Origin: Aphanothece saxicola GSE-SYN-MK-01-06B
GTDB lineage: Bacteria > Cyanobacteriota > Cyanobacteriia > PCC-6307 > Cyanobiaceae
DNA: 64,000 nucleotides
Assembly: GCA_019359745.1 (NCBI GenBank)
Contig: JAHHGT010000001.1
Span: 310,001 to 374,000 of the forward strand
Direction: 5' to 3'
In this document: piece after piece, positions 54,483 to 63,091 of the stretch
Numbering within the stretch: the first letter of the stretch is position 1
Layout: each line of letters begins with the position of its first letter
Notes under the pieces: model-generated
What the model was told of the DNA's origin: nothing
Database searches by the model: none
What the model saw: only the letters and a program-made list of their open reading frames with translations
Translations under genes and position numbers: made by a program

Positions 54483-55550
54483 TCAGACGCTTTCTATGGG
54501 CCGTCCTGGCGGCATGGCTCCCTCCACCTCCACGTCCCCTTCCTCGCTGCGTTGCCCCTCGAACGCCCGCCCCAGCGGTTCCGCCGCCAGGCCCTGCTCC
54601 TCCCGAAGGAAACGGGCCAGGCCGTCACTGTTGCCGTGGGTCACGTACACCTGGCGGGCACCGGAGTCCCGCACGGTGCGCAGCAGGCCGTCCCAGTCAG
54701 CGTGGTCGCTGAGGGCGAAACCCCGCTCGAAACCCCGCCGCCGCCTGGCCCCCCGCACCGCCATCCAGCCGCTGACAAAGGCGGTCTGGGGAGCGTTGAA
54801 TCGCTTCATCCACGCGGAGCGATGGGCCGAAGGCGGAGCGATCACCAGGCGCCCCGCCAGCGATTCGCCGCGGGGGAGCTCACTCAGTGGCCGCGTCGGG
54901 GGCAGAACCACACCTGCACGCCTGTAGGGCGCCATCAGGGCCTGCACCGCCCCGTGCAGCAGCACCTCCTCCTCCACCCCAAGCGCCGCCAGTTCCGCCA
55001 GCAGCCGCTGGGCTTTGCCGAAGGCATAGGCGAACAGCAGCGAGGGGTGCTGGGTGGCCGCACGCCACCAGGCCAGGATCTCGGCCGCCACCTGCCTGCC
55101 GGGCCGCCAGCGGTAGATCGGCAGCCCGAAGGTGGCCTCGGTGATCAGCACGTCGGCGGCCACCGGTTCAAACGGGGCGCAGCTGGGGTCGGCATCGCGC
55201 TTGTAGTCGCCACTGATCAGCCAGGTCTCGCCGCCGGCGCTGATCCGGATCTGGGCCGAACCCAGCACGTGGCCGGCCGGATGGAACGACACCAGCGCCT
55301 CGCCGATGCGCCGTTCCTCGCCGTAATCGACCCCCTTGAGGTCGATGCCGGCCCCCAGCCGCTGACGCAGCACGCCTTCACCGGCAGCCACCGCCCAGTA
55401 CGCGCCGCTGCCGGGCCGGGCGTGGTCGGCGTGGCCGTGGGTGATCAGGGCCCGGCTCACCGGGCGCCAGGGGTCGATCCAGGCTTTGGCGGCCGGACAG
55501 TAGAGCCCCTCGGGGGTGAGTTGGATCAGGCCGTCGCCTGGCAGGACCAT
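54483..55550 (-). CDS. Ligase-associated MBL-fold exonuclease
   Basis: The product is 355 residues from ATG 55550. The metallo-beta-lactamase motif THGHADH (HxHxDH) is at about residue 39, with HPAGHVLGSAQIRI, ISGDYKRD and the late FALSDHADWDG, the beta-CASP-like core of the TIGR04122 exonuclease. It belongs with the Lhr-like helicase and the ATP ligase, but lies 4.6 kb from the ligase and 10 kb from the helicase, on the same strand. The frame is open upstream to 55802 through the divergent aldolase leader. The divergent gap to the aldolase is 118 bases. Confidence 0.9.
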   Translation of the reverse strand: MVLPGDGLIQLTPEGLYCPAAKAWIDPWRPVSRALITHGHADHARPGSGAYWAVAAGEGVLRQRLGAGIDLKGVDYGEERRIGEALVSFHPAGHVLGSAQIRISAGGETWLISGDYKRDADPSCAPFEPVAADVLITEATFGLPIYRWRPGRQVAAEILAWWRAATQHPSLLFAYAFGKAQRLLAELAALGVEEEVLLHGAVQALMAPYRRAGVVLPPTRPLSELPRGESLAGRLVIAPPSAHRSAWMKRFNAPQTAFVSGWMAVRGARRRRGFERGFALSDHADWDGLLRTVRDSGARQVYVTHGNSDGLARFLREEQGLAAEPLGRAFEGQRSEEGDVEVEGAMPPGRPIESV

Positions 55551-55668
55551 GGTGCGGGCAGGCCACGACGGCGCCGCTGATCGGGACGATCGGCATCCTG
55601 GCGACCCCAGCCCGTTGACGGCGAGGGCGCTGCCCCCTAGCCATGGGGCAGTGAATTCCAGCCGCTCC

Positions 55669-56754
55669 ATGGCACTCGACACCCATCGCGAGGAACTCGA
55701 GGCCACCGCCATCGCCCTGGCCCGGCCGGGCACCGGCCTGCTGGCGGCCGATGAATCCACCGGCACCATCGGCAAGCGCTTCGCAGCGATCGGCCTGGCC
55801 AACAGCGAGGAGAACCGCCGCGCCTACCGCACCCTGCTGGCCACGGCCCCCGGCCTCGGTGAAACGGTCAGCGGCGTGATCCTCTACGAGGAAACCCTTT
55901 TCCAGCAGGCCACCAGCCTGCCGGGTCAGCCGGCCGGATCGATCCTCGAGCTGTTCCAGGCCCAGGGCCTGGTGGTGGGGATCAAGCTGGATCTGGGTGT
56001 GGAGCCCCTGGCGGGCGGCCTGCCCGGTGAGACCTGGTGCACCGGATTACGAGGCCTGCGGGAACGGGCGGCCCTGGCCTACGCCCGGGGCGCCCGCTTC
56101 GCCAAATGGCGGGCGGTGCTGCGCATCAGCGCCGATGGCTGCCCCTCGGAGCTGTGTGTGCGCGAGAACGCCTGGGGCCTGGCCCGCTACGCCCGCACGG
56201 CCCAGGAGGAGGGGCTGGTGCCCATCGTGGAGCCGGAGATCCTGATGGACGGTGACCACGACATCCTCACCACCGCGGCGGTTCAGGAGTGGGTGCTGCG
56301 CAGCGTCTACGAGGCCCTGGGCCAGAACGGGGTGTTTCTGGAGGGCACCCTGCTCAAGCCGTCGATGACCCTGCCCGGTGCCGACAGCAGCGAGCGTCCC
56401 GACCCCGAGCAGGTGGCCGCCTTCACCGTGCGCACCCTGCGGCGCAGCGTTCCCCCCGCCGTGCCGGCCATCCTGTTCCTCTCGGGCGGCCTGGGCGAAG
56501 AGGAGGCCAGTGTGTTCCTCTCGGCGATTCACCATGCCGCCCCCGACGCCCCCTGGCACCTGGGTTTCTCCTACGGCCGCGCCCTGCAGCACTCCTGCCT
56601 GAGCCACTGGAAAGGAACCGATAGGGCGGCGGGTCAGGCGGCCTTGCTGGCCCGTGCCCGTGCCAACGGTGCGGCGGCCCGCGGCGCCTACGTGGCCGGC
56701 TCCGAACCCTCCGATGACGCCGCCTCCCTGTTCGTGGCCAATTACAGCTATTGA
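55669..56754 (+). CDS. Class I fructose-bisphosphate aldolase
   Basis: The product is 361 residues from ATG 55669 (MALDTHREELEATAIALA). The class I signature is visible: LLAADESTGTIGKRFA near the start, WRAVLRISADGCPS, and the Schiff-base lysine in EGTLLKPSM. It cleaves or makes fructose-1,6-bisphosphate without a metal, in glycolysis and the Calvin cycle. It is complete. Many cyanobacteria also have a class II enzyme, so this could be a second or sole aldolase. Confidence 0.94.
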   Translation: MALDTHREELEATAIALARPGTGLLAADESTGTIGKRFAAIGLANSEENRRAYRTLLATAPGLGETVSGVILYEETLFQQATSLPGQPAGSILELFQAQGLVVGIKLDLGVEPLAGGLPGETWCTGLRGLRERAALAYARGARFAKWRAVLRISADGCPSELCVRENAWGLARYARTAQEEGLVPIVEPEILMDGDHDILTTAAVQEWVLRSVYEALGQNGVFLEGTLLKPSMTLPGADSSERPDPEQVAAFTVRTLRRSVPPAVPAILFLSGGLGEEEASVFLSAIHHAAPDAPWHLGFSYGRALQHSCLSHWKGTDRAAGQAALLARARANGAAARGAYVAGSEPSDDAASLFVANYSY

Positions 56755-56787
56755 GCCAGGGGAGCCCCAGGCGCCGGCGCTCGTGCC

Positions 56788-57834
56788 TCAGGCACTCATC
56801 GCCAGCATGCGCTCGATCGGCACCAGCGCCTGGCGCCGGATCTCCTCATCGAGTTCAAGGGCCGGCGCCATGGTGTGCAGGCACTGCCACAGCTTCTCCA
56901 GCGTGTTCAGTCGCATGTAGGGACAGGCGTTGCAGCTGCAGCCATCGGCTCCGGGGACTTCATAGAGGGTCTTGCCGGGGGAGCGGCGGCGCATCTGATG
57001 CAGGATCCCAGGCTCGGTGAGCACGATGAAGGAGGGGGCGGGACTGGTTTCGGTGCGCTGCAGGAGCTTGCTGGTGGAGCCGATGAAGTCGGCCAGATCC
57101 AGCAGATGCTGCTGACACTCCGGATGGGCGATCACCTCGGCTTCGGGGTGTTCCAGGCGGAGCTGCAGCAGGGCCTGCTCGCTGAACGTCTCGTGGACGA
57201 TGCAGCTTCCCGGCCAGAGGGTCAGCTCCCGGCCGCTCTCGCGGGCGACCCAGCGGCCCAGGTTCTGGTCGGGGGCGAACAGGATCGGCCGGTCGGCCGG
57301 CAGCTGCTGCACCAGGTGCACGGCGTTGCTGCTGGTGCAGATCAGGTCGCTCTGGGCCTTCACCGCGGCGGAACAGTTGATGTAGCTCACCACGATGTGG
57401 TCCGGGTGGCGGCGGCGGAAGTCGGCGAAGGCGTCGGCCGGACAGGCATCGGCCAGGCTGCAGCCGGCCTCCAGGTCGGGCAGCAGCACGGTCTTGCCCG
57501 GGTTGAGGATCTTGGCGGTCTCGGCCATGAAGTGAACGCCGCAGAAGACGATCACCTCGGCCTCGGTGCTGGCCGCCTTGCGGGAGAGCTCGAGGGAATC
57601 ACCGATGAAATCGGCGCAATCCTGGATGCTGTCGTCCTGGTAGTAGTGGGCCAGGACCACGGCGTTGCGCTCTTGTTTCAGCGCCTCGATGCCCGCCGCC
57701 AGTTCCTGGCGGGATGGAATGGCCCCGGGCTCTGCGGCCGACGGATCGGGGACGTCGCCCGGTGGCCGGCCATTGTGGGGCGGTGCCTGGGTCAGCGTCT
57801 GCGTGAAGACCAACCGATGCCCCTTCTCATGCAC
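56788..57834 (-). CDS. nadA: Quinolinate synthase A
   Basis: The product is 348 residues; GTG 57834 is the start, and the first 45 residues are a variable Pro-rich tail, so a later start is possible. Substrate and iron-sulfur features are [46 protein letters not shown] and [11 protein letters not shown]. It condenses iminoaspartate with dihydroxyacetone phosphate in NAD synthesis using a 4Fe-4S cluster. It is convergent with the aldolase and divergent from the phosphoesterase. No nadB or nadC gene is next to it. Confidence 0.95.
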   Translation of the reverse strand: MHEKGHRLVFTQTLTQAPPHNGRPPGDVPDPSAAEPGAIPSRQELAAGIEALKQERNAVVLAHYYQDDSIQDCADFIGDSLELSRKAASTEAEVIVFCGVHFMAETAKILNPGKTVLLPDLEAGCSLADACPADAFADFRRRHPDHIVVSYINCSAAVKAQSDLICTSSNAVHLVQQLPADRPILFAPDQNLGRWVARESGRELTLWPGSCIVHETFSEQALLQLRLEHPEAEVIAHPECQQHLLDLADFIGSTSKLLQRTETSPAPSFIVLTEPGILHQMRRRSPGKTLYEVPGADGCSCNACPYMRLNTLEKLWQCLHTMAPALELDEEIRRQALVPIERMLAMSA

Positions 57835-57857
57835 GATGATCCCACTCTAGGAAGCGG

Positions 57858-58742
57858 TTGGTATTGGCTGAGCTGAACATCGCCATCGCCGGGGATCTAC
57901 ACGATCAGTGGGATCGCAGCGACCACGACGTGTTGGATCTGATCCGTCCGGATGCCCTGCTGCTGGTCGGTGATTTCAGTGACGGCAAAAGTCGCATTCC
58001 CGAACTCCTCGCCACCCTGGAGCTGCCGGTGGCCTGCGTGCTCGGCAACCACGATGCGGGCAAGGACGGCAGCGGCCGCACCCTGCGCCACCAGTTGGAG
58101 CTGCTGGGTGATCGGCACTGCGGCTGGGGTCTCAAGGAGCTGCGCCCCCCTGGGCTGGCCGTGGTGGGGGCCCGTCCCGGGACCGCCGGTGGTGGGTACC
58201 ACCTCTCCAAGGCCGTCAGGGCCGTCTATGGACCGGTGGGCCTGCAGGAGTCCGCGCAGCGCATCACCCGGGCGGCGCTGTCGGCCGATCCCCAGTTGCC
58301 GTTGGTGCTGCTGGCCCATTCCGGCCCCAGTGGCCTGGGCGCCCAGGTGGACGACCTCTGCGCCCGCGACTGGAAAGCCCCCGCCTGCGACTGGGGCGAC
58401 CAGGATCTGGCCCTGGCGGTGGATCAGATCCGCCGCCGACGCCCCCTGCCCCTGGTGATCTTCGGCCACATGCACCACGCCCTGTGCCACCACCAGGGGG
58501 AGAGGCTCAGCTTCCGTCGCGACGCCCATGGCACCGCTTTCCTCAACACCGCCTCCGTGCCCCGTCACGGGGTGGATCAACAGGGGAGGGCCCTGCGCCA
58601 CTTCAGCTGGGTCGTGTTTGACGCCAATGGCGACCTGCGCCATGTCAGCCACCGCTGGTACGGCATCGATGGCGCTCTCCACTACGAACAGACCCTGTGG
58701 ACGGCGGCCCTGCCGGCGGCGGGCGTCCTGAGTCCTTGCTGA
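57858..58742 (+). CDS. TIGR04168 family metallophosphoesterase
   Basis: The product is 294 residues from TTG 57858. Calcineurin-type motifs are IAGDLHDQW (DxH), LLLVGDFSDG (GDxxD-like), VLGNHDAGKDG (GNHD), LAHSGPSGLG and IFGHMHHAL (GHxH). The wording, for example GDRHCGWGLKELRPPGLAVVG, matches the cyanobacterial/plastid family TIGR04168, a phosphoesterase of unknown substrate. It is not the ligase-associated PdeM. The following glycosyltransferase starts within its last codons. Confidence 0.9.
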   Translation: MVLAELNIAIAGDLHDQWDRSDHDVLDLIRPDALLLVGDFSDGKSRIPELLATLELPVACVLGNHDAGKDGSGRTLRHQLELLGDRHCGWGLKELRPPGLAVVGARPGTAGGGYHLSKAVRAVYGPVGLQESAQRITRAALSADPQLPLVLLAHSGPSGLGAQVDDLCARDWKAPACDWGDQDLALAVDQIRRRRPLPLVIFGHMHHALCHHQGERLSFRRDAHGTAFLNTASVPRHGVDQQGRALRHFSWVVFDANGDLRHVSHRWYGIDGALHYEQTLWTAALPAAGVLSPC

Positions 58743-59836
58743 TTCACGCCTGCATCAGTAGCCATGGTTTCGGCCACGGCTCCCGCACGGCGTCGGTGCT
58801 CTCTGAACTGGCTGCCCTGAAGCCCGACTGGCGTCTTGTGCTTTCCACCGGACTGCCCGAAGCGTTCCTGACGCTGTCCATGGGCGACGTCCCCTTCGCG
58901 CTGCGCCCCTGCCGCTGGGACGTGGGGGTGATCCAGGCTGATGCCCTCGGAGCCGATGCCGACGCCACCCTGACGGCCCTCGAGCGGCTGGAGGAGGAGC
59001 TTCCGGCGCTGGTGGAGCGCGAGGCCCGCTGGCTGGAGGCCCAGCGCCAGCCGGTGCTGGTGCTGGGGGATGTGCCCCCGGCGGCGGCCCTTCTGGCCCA
59101 GCGCCTGGGGGTGCCCCTGGTGTGGCTGGCCAGTTTCGGCTGGGACGCAATCCATGCCCCCATGGGCCCCCCCTTCCAGGCCTGGGCAGACCGCCACCGG
59201 CAGCTCTATGCCCAGGGGGATCTGCTGCTCCATTGCCCCCTCTCCCTGCCGATGGACTGGGGTCTGCCGGAGGTGCGGCTTGGCTTGACGAGCTCGAGGC
59301 CCCGGCTGGATCTGGAGCGGTTGGCCCGGGAGCTGGCCCTGCCTCCCGATCGGGAGCGGGTGGTGCTGGTGAGCTTCGGGGGCCTGGGCATGGCCATCGA
59401 CCCGGCCCTGCTGGCCCGCTGGCCCGAGCATGTGTTCATCGGGCCGGAGCCGCTGCTGGCCACGGCGGCCAATGGCCGCTGTCTGCCGGCGGGTGTGCGC
59501 CCCCTCGACCTGATGCCCCTGGCAGGACGGCTGATCACCAAACCCGGCTACAGCAGCTTCTGTGAGGCCTTCGGCCAGGGGGTGGGGATCCACCTGGTGC
59601 ACCGCACGGGATTCGCCGAAGCGCCGGTGCTGGAGGAGGATCTTCGCAACCACGGCTGGCACCGGCTGCTGAGCCAGGAGGCGTTTCGCCAAGGCGACTG
59701 GCAGCTGGATCAGCCCCTGGAGCCCCCCAGGCTGGGACCCCTGCCGGTGGATGGGGCGTCGACCGCCGCCCGGGCGATCGTTTCGCTGCTGGAGGGACGA
59801 TCAGCACTGCCTATGGGGTCTGGCTTCAGGATTTGA
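58736..59836 (+). CDS. Glycosyltransferase, GT-B (MurG-like)
   Basis: The product is 366 residues from TTG 58736; GTG 58697 is an in-frame alternative. The N-terminus HACISSHGFGHGSRTASVLSEL carries the HGFGHxxR motif of GT-B enzymes that bind NDP-sugars; the C-terminal part has VVLVSFGGLGMAID and LITKPGYSSFCEAFGQG, typical of the nucleotide-sugar half. Related proteins transfer sugars to lipids or small molecules. Its start overlaps the phosphoesterase stop, so the pair is probably co-translated. Donor and acceptor unknown. Confidence 0.8.
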   Translation: MLIHACISSHGFGHGSRTASVLSELAALKPDWRLVLSTGLPEAFLTLSMGDVPFALRPCRWDVGVIQADALGADADATLTALERLEEELPALVEREARWLEAQRQPVLVLGDVPPAAALLAQRLGVPLVWLASFGWDAIHAPMGPPFQAWADRHRQLYAQGDLLLHCPLSLPMDWGLPEVRLGLTSSRPRLDLERLARELALPPDRERVVLVSFGGLGMAIDPALLARWPEHVFIGPEPLLATAANGRCLPAGVRPLDLMPLAGRLITKPGYSSFCEAFGQGVGIHLVHRTGFAEAPVLEEDLRNHGWHRLLSQEAFRQGDWQLDQPLEPPRLGPLPVDGASTAARAIVSLLEGRSALPMGSGFRI

Positions 59837-60115
59837 TCATCTGTTCATCGCACTCGAAAAACTTCAGTGCCTGGCTGTAACTCGAATCCAAAGCGTCATT
59901 TCTGATACCAGTAGACAGTTATTCGACCGTCACTAACACCGAATCGTTTCGACGCTTTCATCGGCAAATTACCCCGAAGTTCCGGTGCAAGGAATCACTA
60001 TTCCTCGTCACGGGATCGCTGGTTCTTCCTGATGCCGTTCTCCAGAAGACCTGGTCCTACCAAGCACATCACGTCGGATTAATTCCGTTGCCCATTTAAC
60101 GGAATCTTCCCCCAC
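59837..60115. other. 279-base AT-richer intergenic region
   Basis: This lies between the glycosyltransferase and the GH104 gene, on the same strand. Composition is clearly lower in GC than neighbouring genes. Apart from the stem-loop at 60082-60105 I see no gene or RNA fold. It is the likely promoter and leader of the exported lytic enzyme. Confidence 0.5.
60082..60105 (+). promoter_or_regulatory. Stem-loop upstream of the GH104 gene
   Basis: ATTCCGTT (60082-60089) and AACGGAAT (60098-60105) form a perfect 8-base stem with an 8-base loop. It ends ten bases before the TTG start at 60116, in an AT-richer 279-base region (59837-60115). It could block or modulate initiation at a non-ATG start, or be an operator. 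Confidence 0.45.
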
Positions 60116-60883
60116 TTGTCCTTCACGACCGTTCTCTTGCCGAACCTTCAGCCCCGTCACCTCGTCCTCGCCTTCGCCGGCCTGAGCCTTGCTGGCCCAG
60201 CCAGTGCCGCTGAGGCCTCCCGCGCCTGGCAGCTTGGTCCTGAGGCCCGTGTGGCCCCCGCTCGGGTGGCGATGTTGACGCCCCTGCCGGCTGCGCCCCG
60301 GGTTTTCGCCATCACGCCTGAGCGCCGGGCCCTGCTCAACACCATCCGCTACGCCGAAGGCACCTGGGCCAATGGCCATCAGGTTGGCTACCGCATCCTC
60401 TTCGGCGGCAGCCTGTTTGATTCCCTCGACCGCCATCCCAACCGGGTGATGCGCACCGCCCGCTACGCCAGTGCGGCGGCTGGCGCCTACCAGTTCATGC
60501 CCTTCACCTGGGACATGGTCACCCGCGCCCTGGGCATCCCTGATTTCGGACCCGAGTCCCAGGACCAGGCCGCCCTCTTCCTGGTGCAGCGTCGGGGCGC
60601 CCTGCACCTGGCCGACCGCGGTGAGCTGAGCCCCGACCTGGCGGCCCGTCTGGCCCCTGAATGGGCGTCCTTCCCCACCCTGGCCGGTCGCAGCTACTAC
60701 GGGCAACCCGTCAAGCGCCTCAACGACCTGCGTCGCTTCTACCAGCAGAACCTGGCGCAGCTGCGTAACGAAGCCGCCGCGGTCTGGGAAGAAGTGGCGA
60801 TCCGCCAGGTGCCTCCGGCCTGCAGCGATGCCAGCCTCTCCTGCCAGCTGGAACGGGTGGGCGACGCTTCCACCGCCCCCTGA
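60116..60883 (+). CDS. Exported lambda-endolysin-like lytic enzyme (GH104)
   Basis: The product is 255 residues from TTG 60116. A signal sequence (about 14-33, RHLVLAFAGLSLAGPASAAE) precedes the catalytic domain (about 70-190). This reads like phage lambda endolysin R: LLNTIRYAEGTWANGHQVGYRILFGG (catalytic Glu in AEGT), LDRHPNRVMR, AAGAYQFMPFTWDMVTRALGI, PESQDQAALFLVQRRGALHL. Lambda R and kin are lytic transglycosylases cutting peptidoglycan. A short Cys-containing tail (CSDASLSC) follows. With a signal peptide and no phage genes nearby it is probably a housekeeping wall enzyme. The stop is three bases from the convergent psb32. Confidence 0.88.
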   Translation: MSFTTVLLPNLQPRHLVLAFAGLSLAGPASAAEASRAWQLGPEARVAPARVAMLTPLPAAPRVFAITPERRALLNTIRYAEGTWANGHQVGYRILFGGSLFDSLDRHPNRVMRTARYASAAAGAYQFMPFTWDMVTRALGIPDFGPESQDQAALFLVQRRGALHLADRGELSPDLAARLAPEWASFPTLAGRSYYGQPVKRLNDLRRFYQQNLAQLRNEAAAVWEEVAIRQVPPACSDASLSCQLERVGDASTAP

Positions 60884-60886
60884 CCG

Positions 60887-61798
60887 TCAGCCCTCGCCCT
60901 TGCCCTGGAGGCGCACCCCTCCCATGGTTTTCTGGGCAATCAGGTAGGCCAGCACCGACGCCCCGAGGAATCCGAGCACGTTGCGCAGCAACGGAAGCAC
61001 GTCATGGGTGCGGGTGATGATCGGGCCCATGCCCAGGGCGACGAACAGGATCACCCAGAGGGGAGAGAGCAGCAGCACCCAGGTCCATTCCACCCGGCGG
61101 CCCTCCTGGCGTGGGAAGGCGGCGAATCCCACCACCAGGCCGCCCAGAATGGAGGTGCAGAGCGTGAGGATCCACTGCTCCTGGGGCAACCCCGGCACCA
61201 CCTGGCAGCCACCGATGGCCAGGCACCCTTTGACGGCGTGGATCGCCGACAGGATTGAGCCATCCTCACCGTGGTCACGCACGTAGAACTGGTTGCCGTA
61301 ACGGGTCTGGAGTTCCACCCAGAAGGTTCTGGGCATCAGGGCGAACAGAGCCTCGCCCACGTTGAAGTTGAGCAGGTTGCCGCCACGGGGATCGGCGACC
61401 AGCAGCAGGCTGCGCTCGTCCAGGTCCCAGAAGCCTTTGACCGCCAGACCGGGGGTGCGCTCGTACTGGGTCAGCACCCGCAGTTTCCAGCCACTGGTGG
61501 CTTCGAAGCTCTCCAGCTCGGCCTCCAGCTCCCCCCGTTCGCCATCGGTGAGGGCTTTGGCCAGGTCGATCACCGGGGTGGGGTGATCGGGCAACAGCTG
61601 GGGGTTGTCAGCGGCATAGGCGGCAGCCCCCAGACCCGGCAGCAGCCAGGTCACCAGCACCAGCGTGAGGGTGGCCAGGCCTGCGCCCAGCCGCCGTCCA
61701 AGCCCACCATGCCAGCCACTCCCCCGGCGATTCGGGGTTGTTGCCGCCGGTGTCGCTGCCCCTGCCGCTGTCGCCATCGCCATCACTCGTGCTCCCAT
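60887..61798 (-). CDS. psb32: Psb32 homologue (TPM domain membrane protein)
   Basis: The product is 303 residues from ATG 61798. A long N-terminal targeting region with hydrophobic helix (about 37-60) precedes a lumenal TPM domain (about 68-200, TPVIDLAKALTDGERGELEAELES). Three C-terminal membrane helices follow (about 215-290). This is the cyanobacterial Psb32/TLP18.3 layout; the protein aids photosystem II repair and turnover of D1. It is divergent from the methyltransferase with 35 bases between. The window's CtpA acts in the same D1 pathway. Confidence 0.85.
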   Translation of the reverse strand: MGARVMAMATAAGAATPAATTPNRRGSGWHGGLGRRLGAGLATLTLVLVTWLLPGLGAAAYAADNPQLLPDHPTPVIDLAKALTDGERGELEAELESFEATSGWKLRVLTQYERTPGLAVKGFWDLDERSLLLVADPRGGNLLNFNVGEALFALMPRTFWVELQTRYGNQFYVRDHGEDGSILSAIHAVKGCLAIGGCQVVPGLPQEQWILTLCTSILGGLVVGFAAFPRQEGRRVEWTWVLLLSPLWVILFVALGMGPIITRTHDVLPLLRNVLGFLGASVLAYLIAQKTMGGVRLQGKGEG

Positions 61799-61833
61799 CG
61801 GTCAGCATTCTCACCGAGTCACCCTGACGCCGC

Positions 61834-63024
61834 GTGCAGACCCCCGATTCCGGCTCTCCGGCTGTTCCCGATTGGCTCGGCCGGCGGCTGCAGGCAGCCG
61901 GTGGGTCGGTGCCGTTCCACGACTACATGGAATGGGTCCTGCATGATCCGGAGCACGGCGCCTACGGCAGCGGCCGTCTGAGCATCGGCCCCCGTGGGGA
62001 CTTCGCCACCGCCCCCTCCCTGGGGGCGGACTTCGCCGCCTTGCTCGCCCCCCAGGTGGCCCAGTGGCTGGGCCTGCTGCCGGCGGAGGGGCCCCTGGCC
62101 CTGGTGGAGACCGGGCCTGGGGAGGGCCAGCTGGCCCAGCAGCTGGCCGAAGCGCTCCATGCGGGTTGGCCCGAGCTGGCCAGGCGAACCGAACTGGTGC
62201 TGGTGGAGCCGAATGCCGGCATGGCCCAGCGGCAACGGCAGCGCCTCCATGCCTGCCCGCTGCCGGTGCGCTGGACCGCTTTCGAAGCCTTGGCCGGCGC
62301 TCCCCTGCGGGGTGTGGTGATGGCGCACGAAGTCCTCGATGCCCTGGCCATCGAGCGCATCGAGCGCCGGGCCGACCAGTGGTGCCGCCAGCGGGTGGTG
62401 CAGACCGGGGCCCGCCTCAGCCTGGAGGCCGGCGAGCCCCTCGACGGCCCCGCGCTCGAGCCGTTGCAATCCCTCGGCCTTCTCCCCCTGGATGGGAGCC
62501 GGCCTCCGGGCTGGTGCACGGAGCTCCACCCCGGACTGGAGCCCTGGCTGGCCGCCTGCGGTGGAGCGCTGAGCGAGGGATGGTTGCTGGTGATCGATTA
62601 CGCCCACGAGGCCCGGCGCTATTACGCGCCCCAGCGCTCACGCGGCACCCTGATGGCCTACCGCCGCCAGCGGGCCAGCGGCGACCCGCTGCTGGAGCCG
62701 GGTCTGTGGGACCTGACGGCCCATCTCTGCCTGGAGACCGTGGAGGCGGCGGCCCGGGCCGGCGGCTGGCAGCCCCTGGGCAGTTGCCGCCAGGGAGAGG
62801 CCCTGCTGGCGCTTGGTCTGGCCCAGCGTCTGCATGCGCTGCAGCAGGAGCCGGCGTCTCGGCTGGCGGAGCTGTTGCAGCGGCGGGAGTGCCTGTTGCG
62901 GCTGGTGGATCCCGCTGGGCTCGGTGATTTCCGCTGGTTGGCCTTCCACCGGGGTTCACCGGTGTCGGGGCAGGCTCCCAGGCCTCAACCAGCGCCCCTG
63001 TTTCTCAGCCAGCCGCCCGCCTGA
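61834..63024 (+). CDS. MidA/NDUFAF7-type SAM-dependent methyltransferase
   Basis: The product is 396 residues from GTG 61834. The family phrases are FHDYMEWVLHDPEHGAYG, GDFATAPSLGADFAALLAPQ, LVETGPGEGQLAQQLAEAL (motif I), VVMAHEVLDALAIERIE and WLLVIDYAHEARRYYAPQR. The human and Dictyostelium relative NDUFAF7/MidA methylates an Arg in a complex I subunit; cyanobacterial NDH-1 could be an equivalent target, which is inference. Cytosolic, no membrane segment. Confidence 0.9.
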   Translation: MQTPDSGSPAVPDWLGRRLQAAGGSVPFHDYMEWVLHDPEHGAYGSGRLSIGPRGDFATAPSLGADFAALLAPQVAQWLGLLPAEGPLALVETGPGEGQLAQQLAEALHAGWPELARRTELVLVEPNAGMAQRQRQRLHACPLPVRWTAFEALAGAPLRGVVMAHEVLDALAIERIERRADQWCRQRVVQTGARLSLEAGEPLDGPALEPLQSLGLLPLDGSRPPGWCTELHPGLEPWLAACGGALSEGWLLVIDYAHEARRYYAPQRSRGTLMAYRRQRASGDPLLEPGLWDLTAHLCLETVEAAARAGGWQPLGSCRQGEALLALGLAQRLHALQQEPASRLAELLQRRECLLRLVDPAGLGDFRWLAFHRGSPVSGQAPRPQPAPLFLSQPPA

Positions 63025-63091
63025 TCGACGGCCTTGACGTTCCATCTCTGCATCCAATGGCGAGCTGCGGCGGCAGCGCGATGGAGGCGGC

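Noticed and set aside
57858-58742. Candidate PdeM, the fourth ligase-associated repair gene
   Set aside because: Sequence wording fits TIGR04168 instead, it is on the other strand, and it is coupled to a glycosyltransferase.
60116-60883. Prophage remnant
   Set aside because: No integrase, holin, capsid or tail gene nearby, and the enzyme has a signal peptide and normal host codon use.
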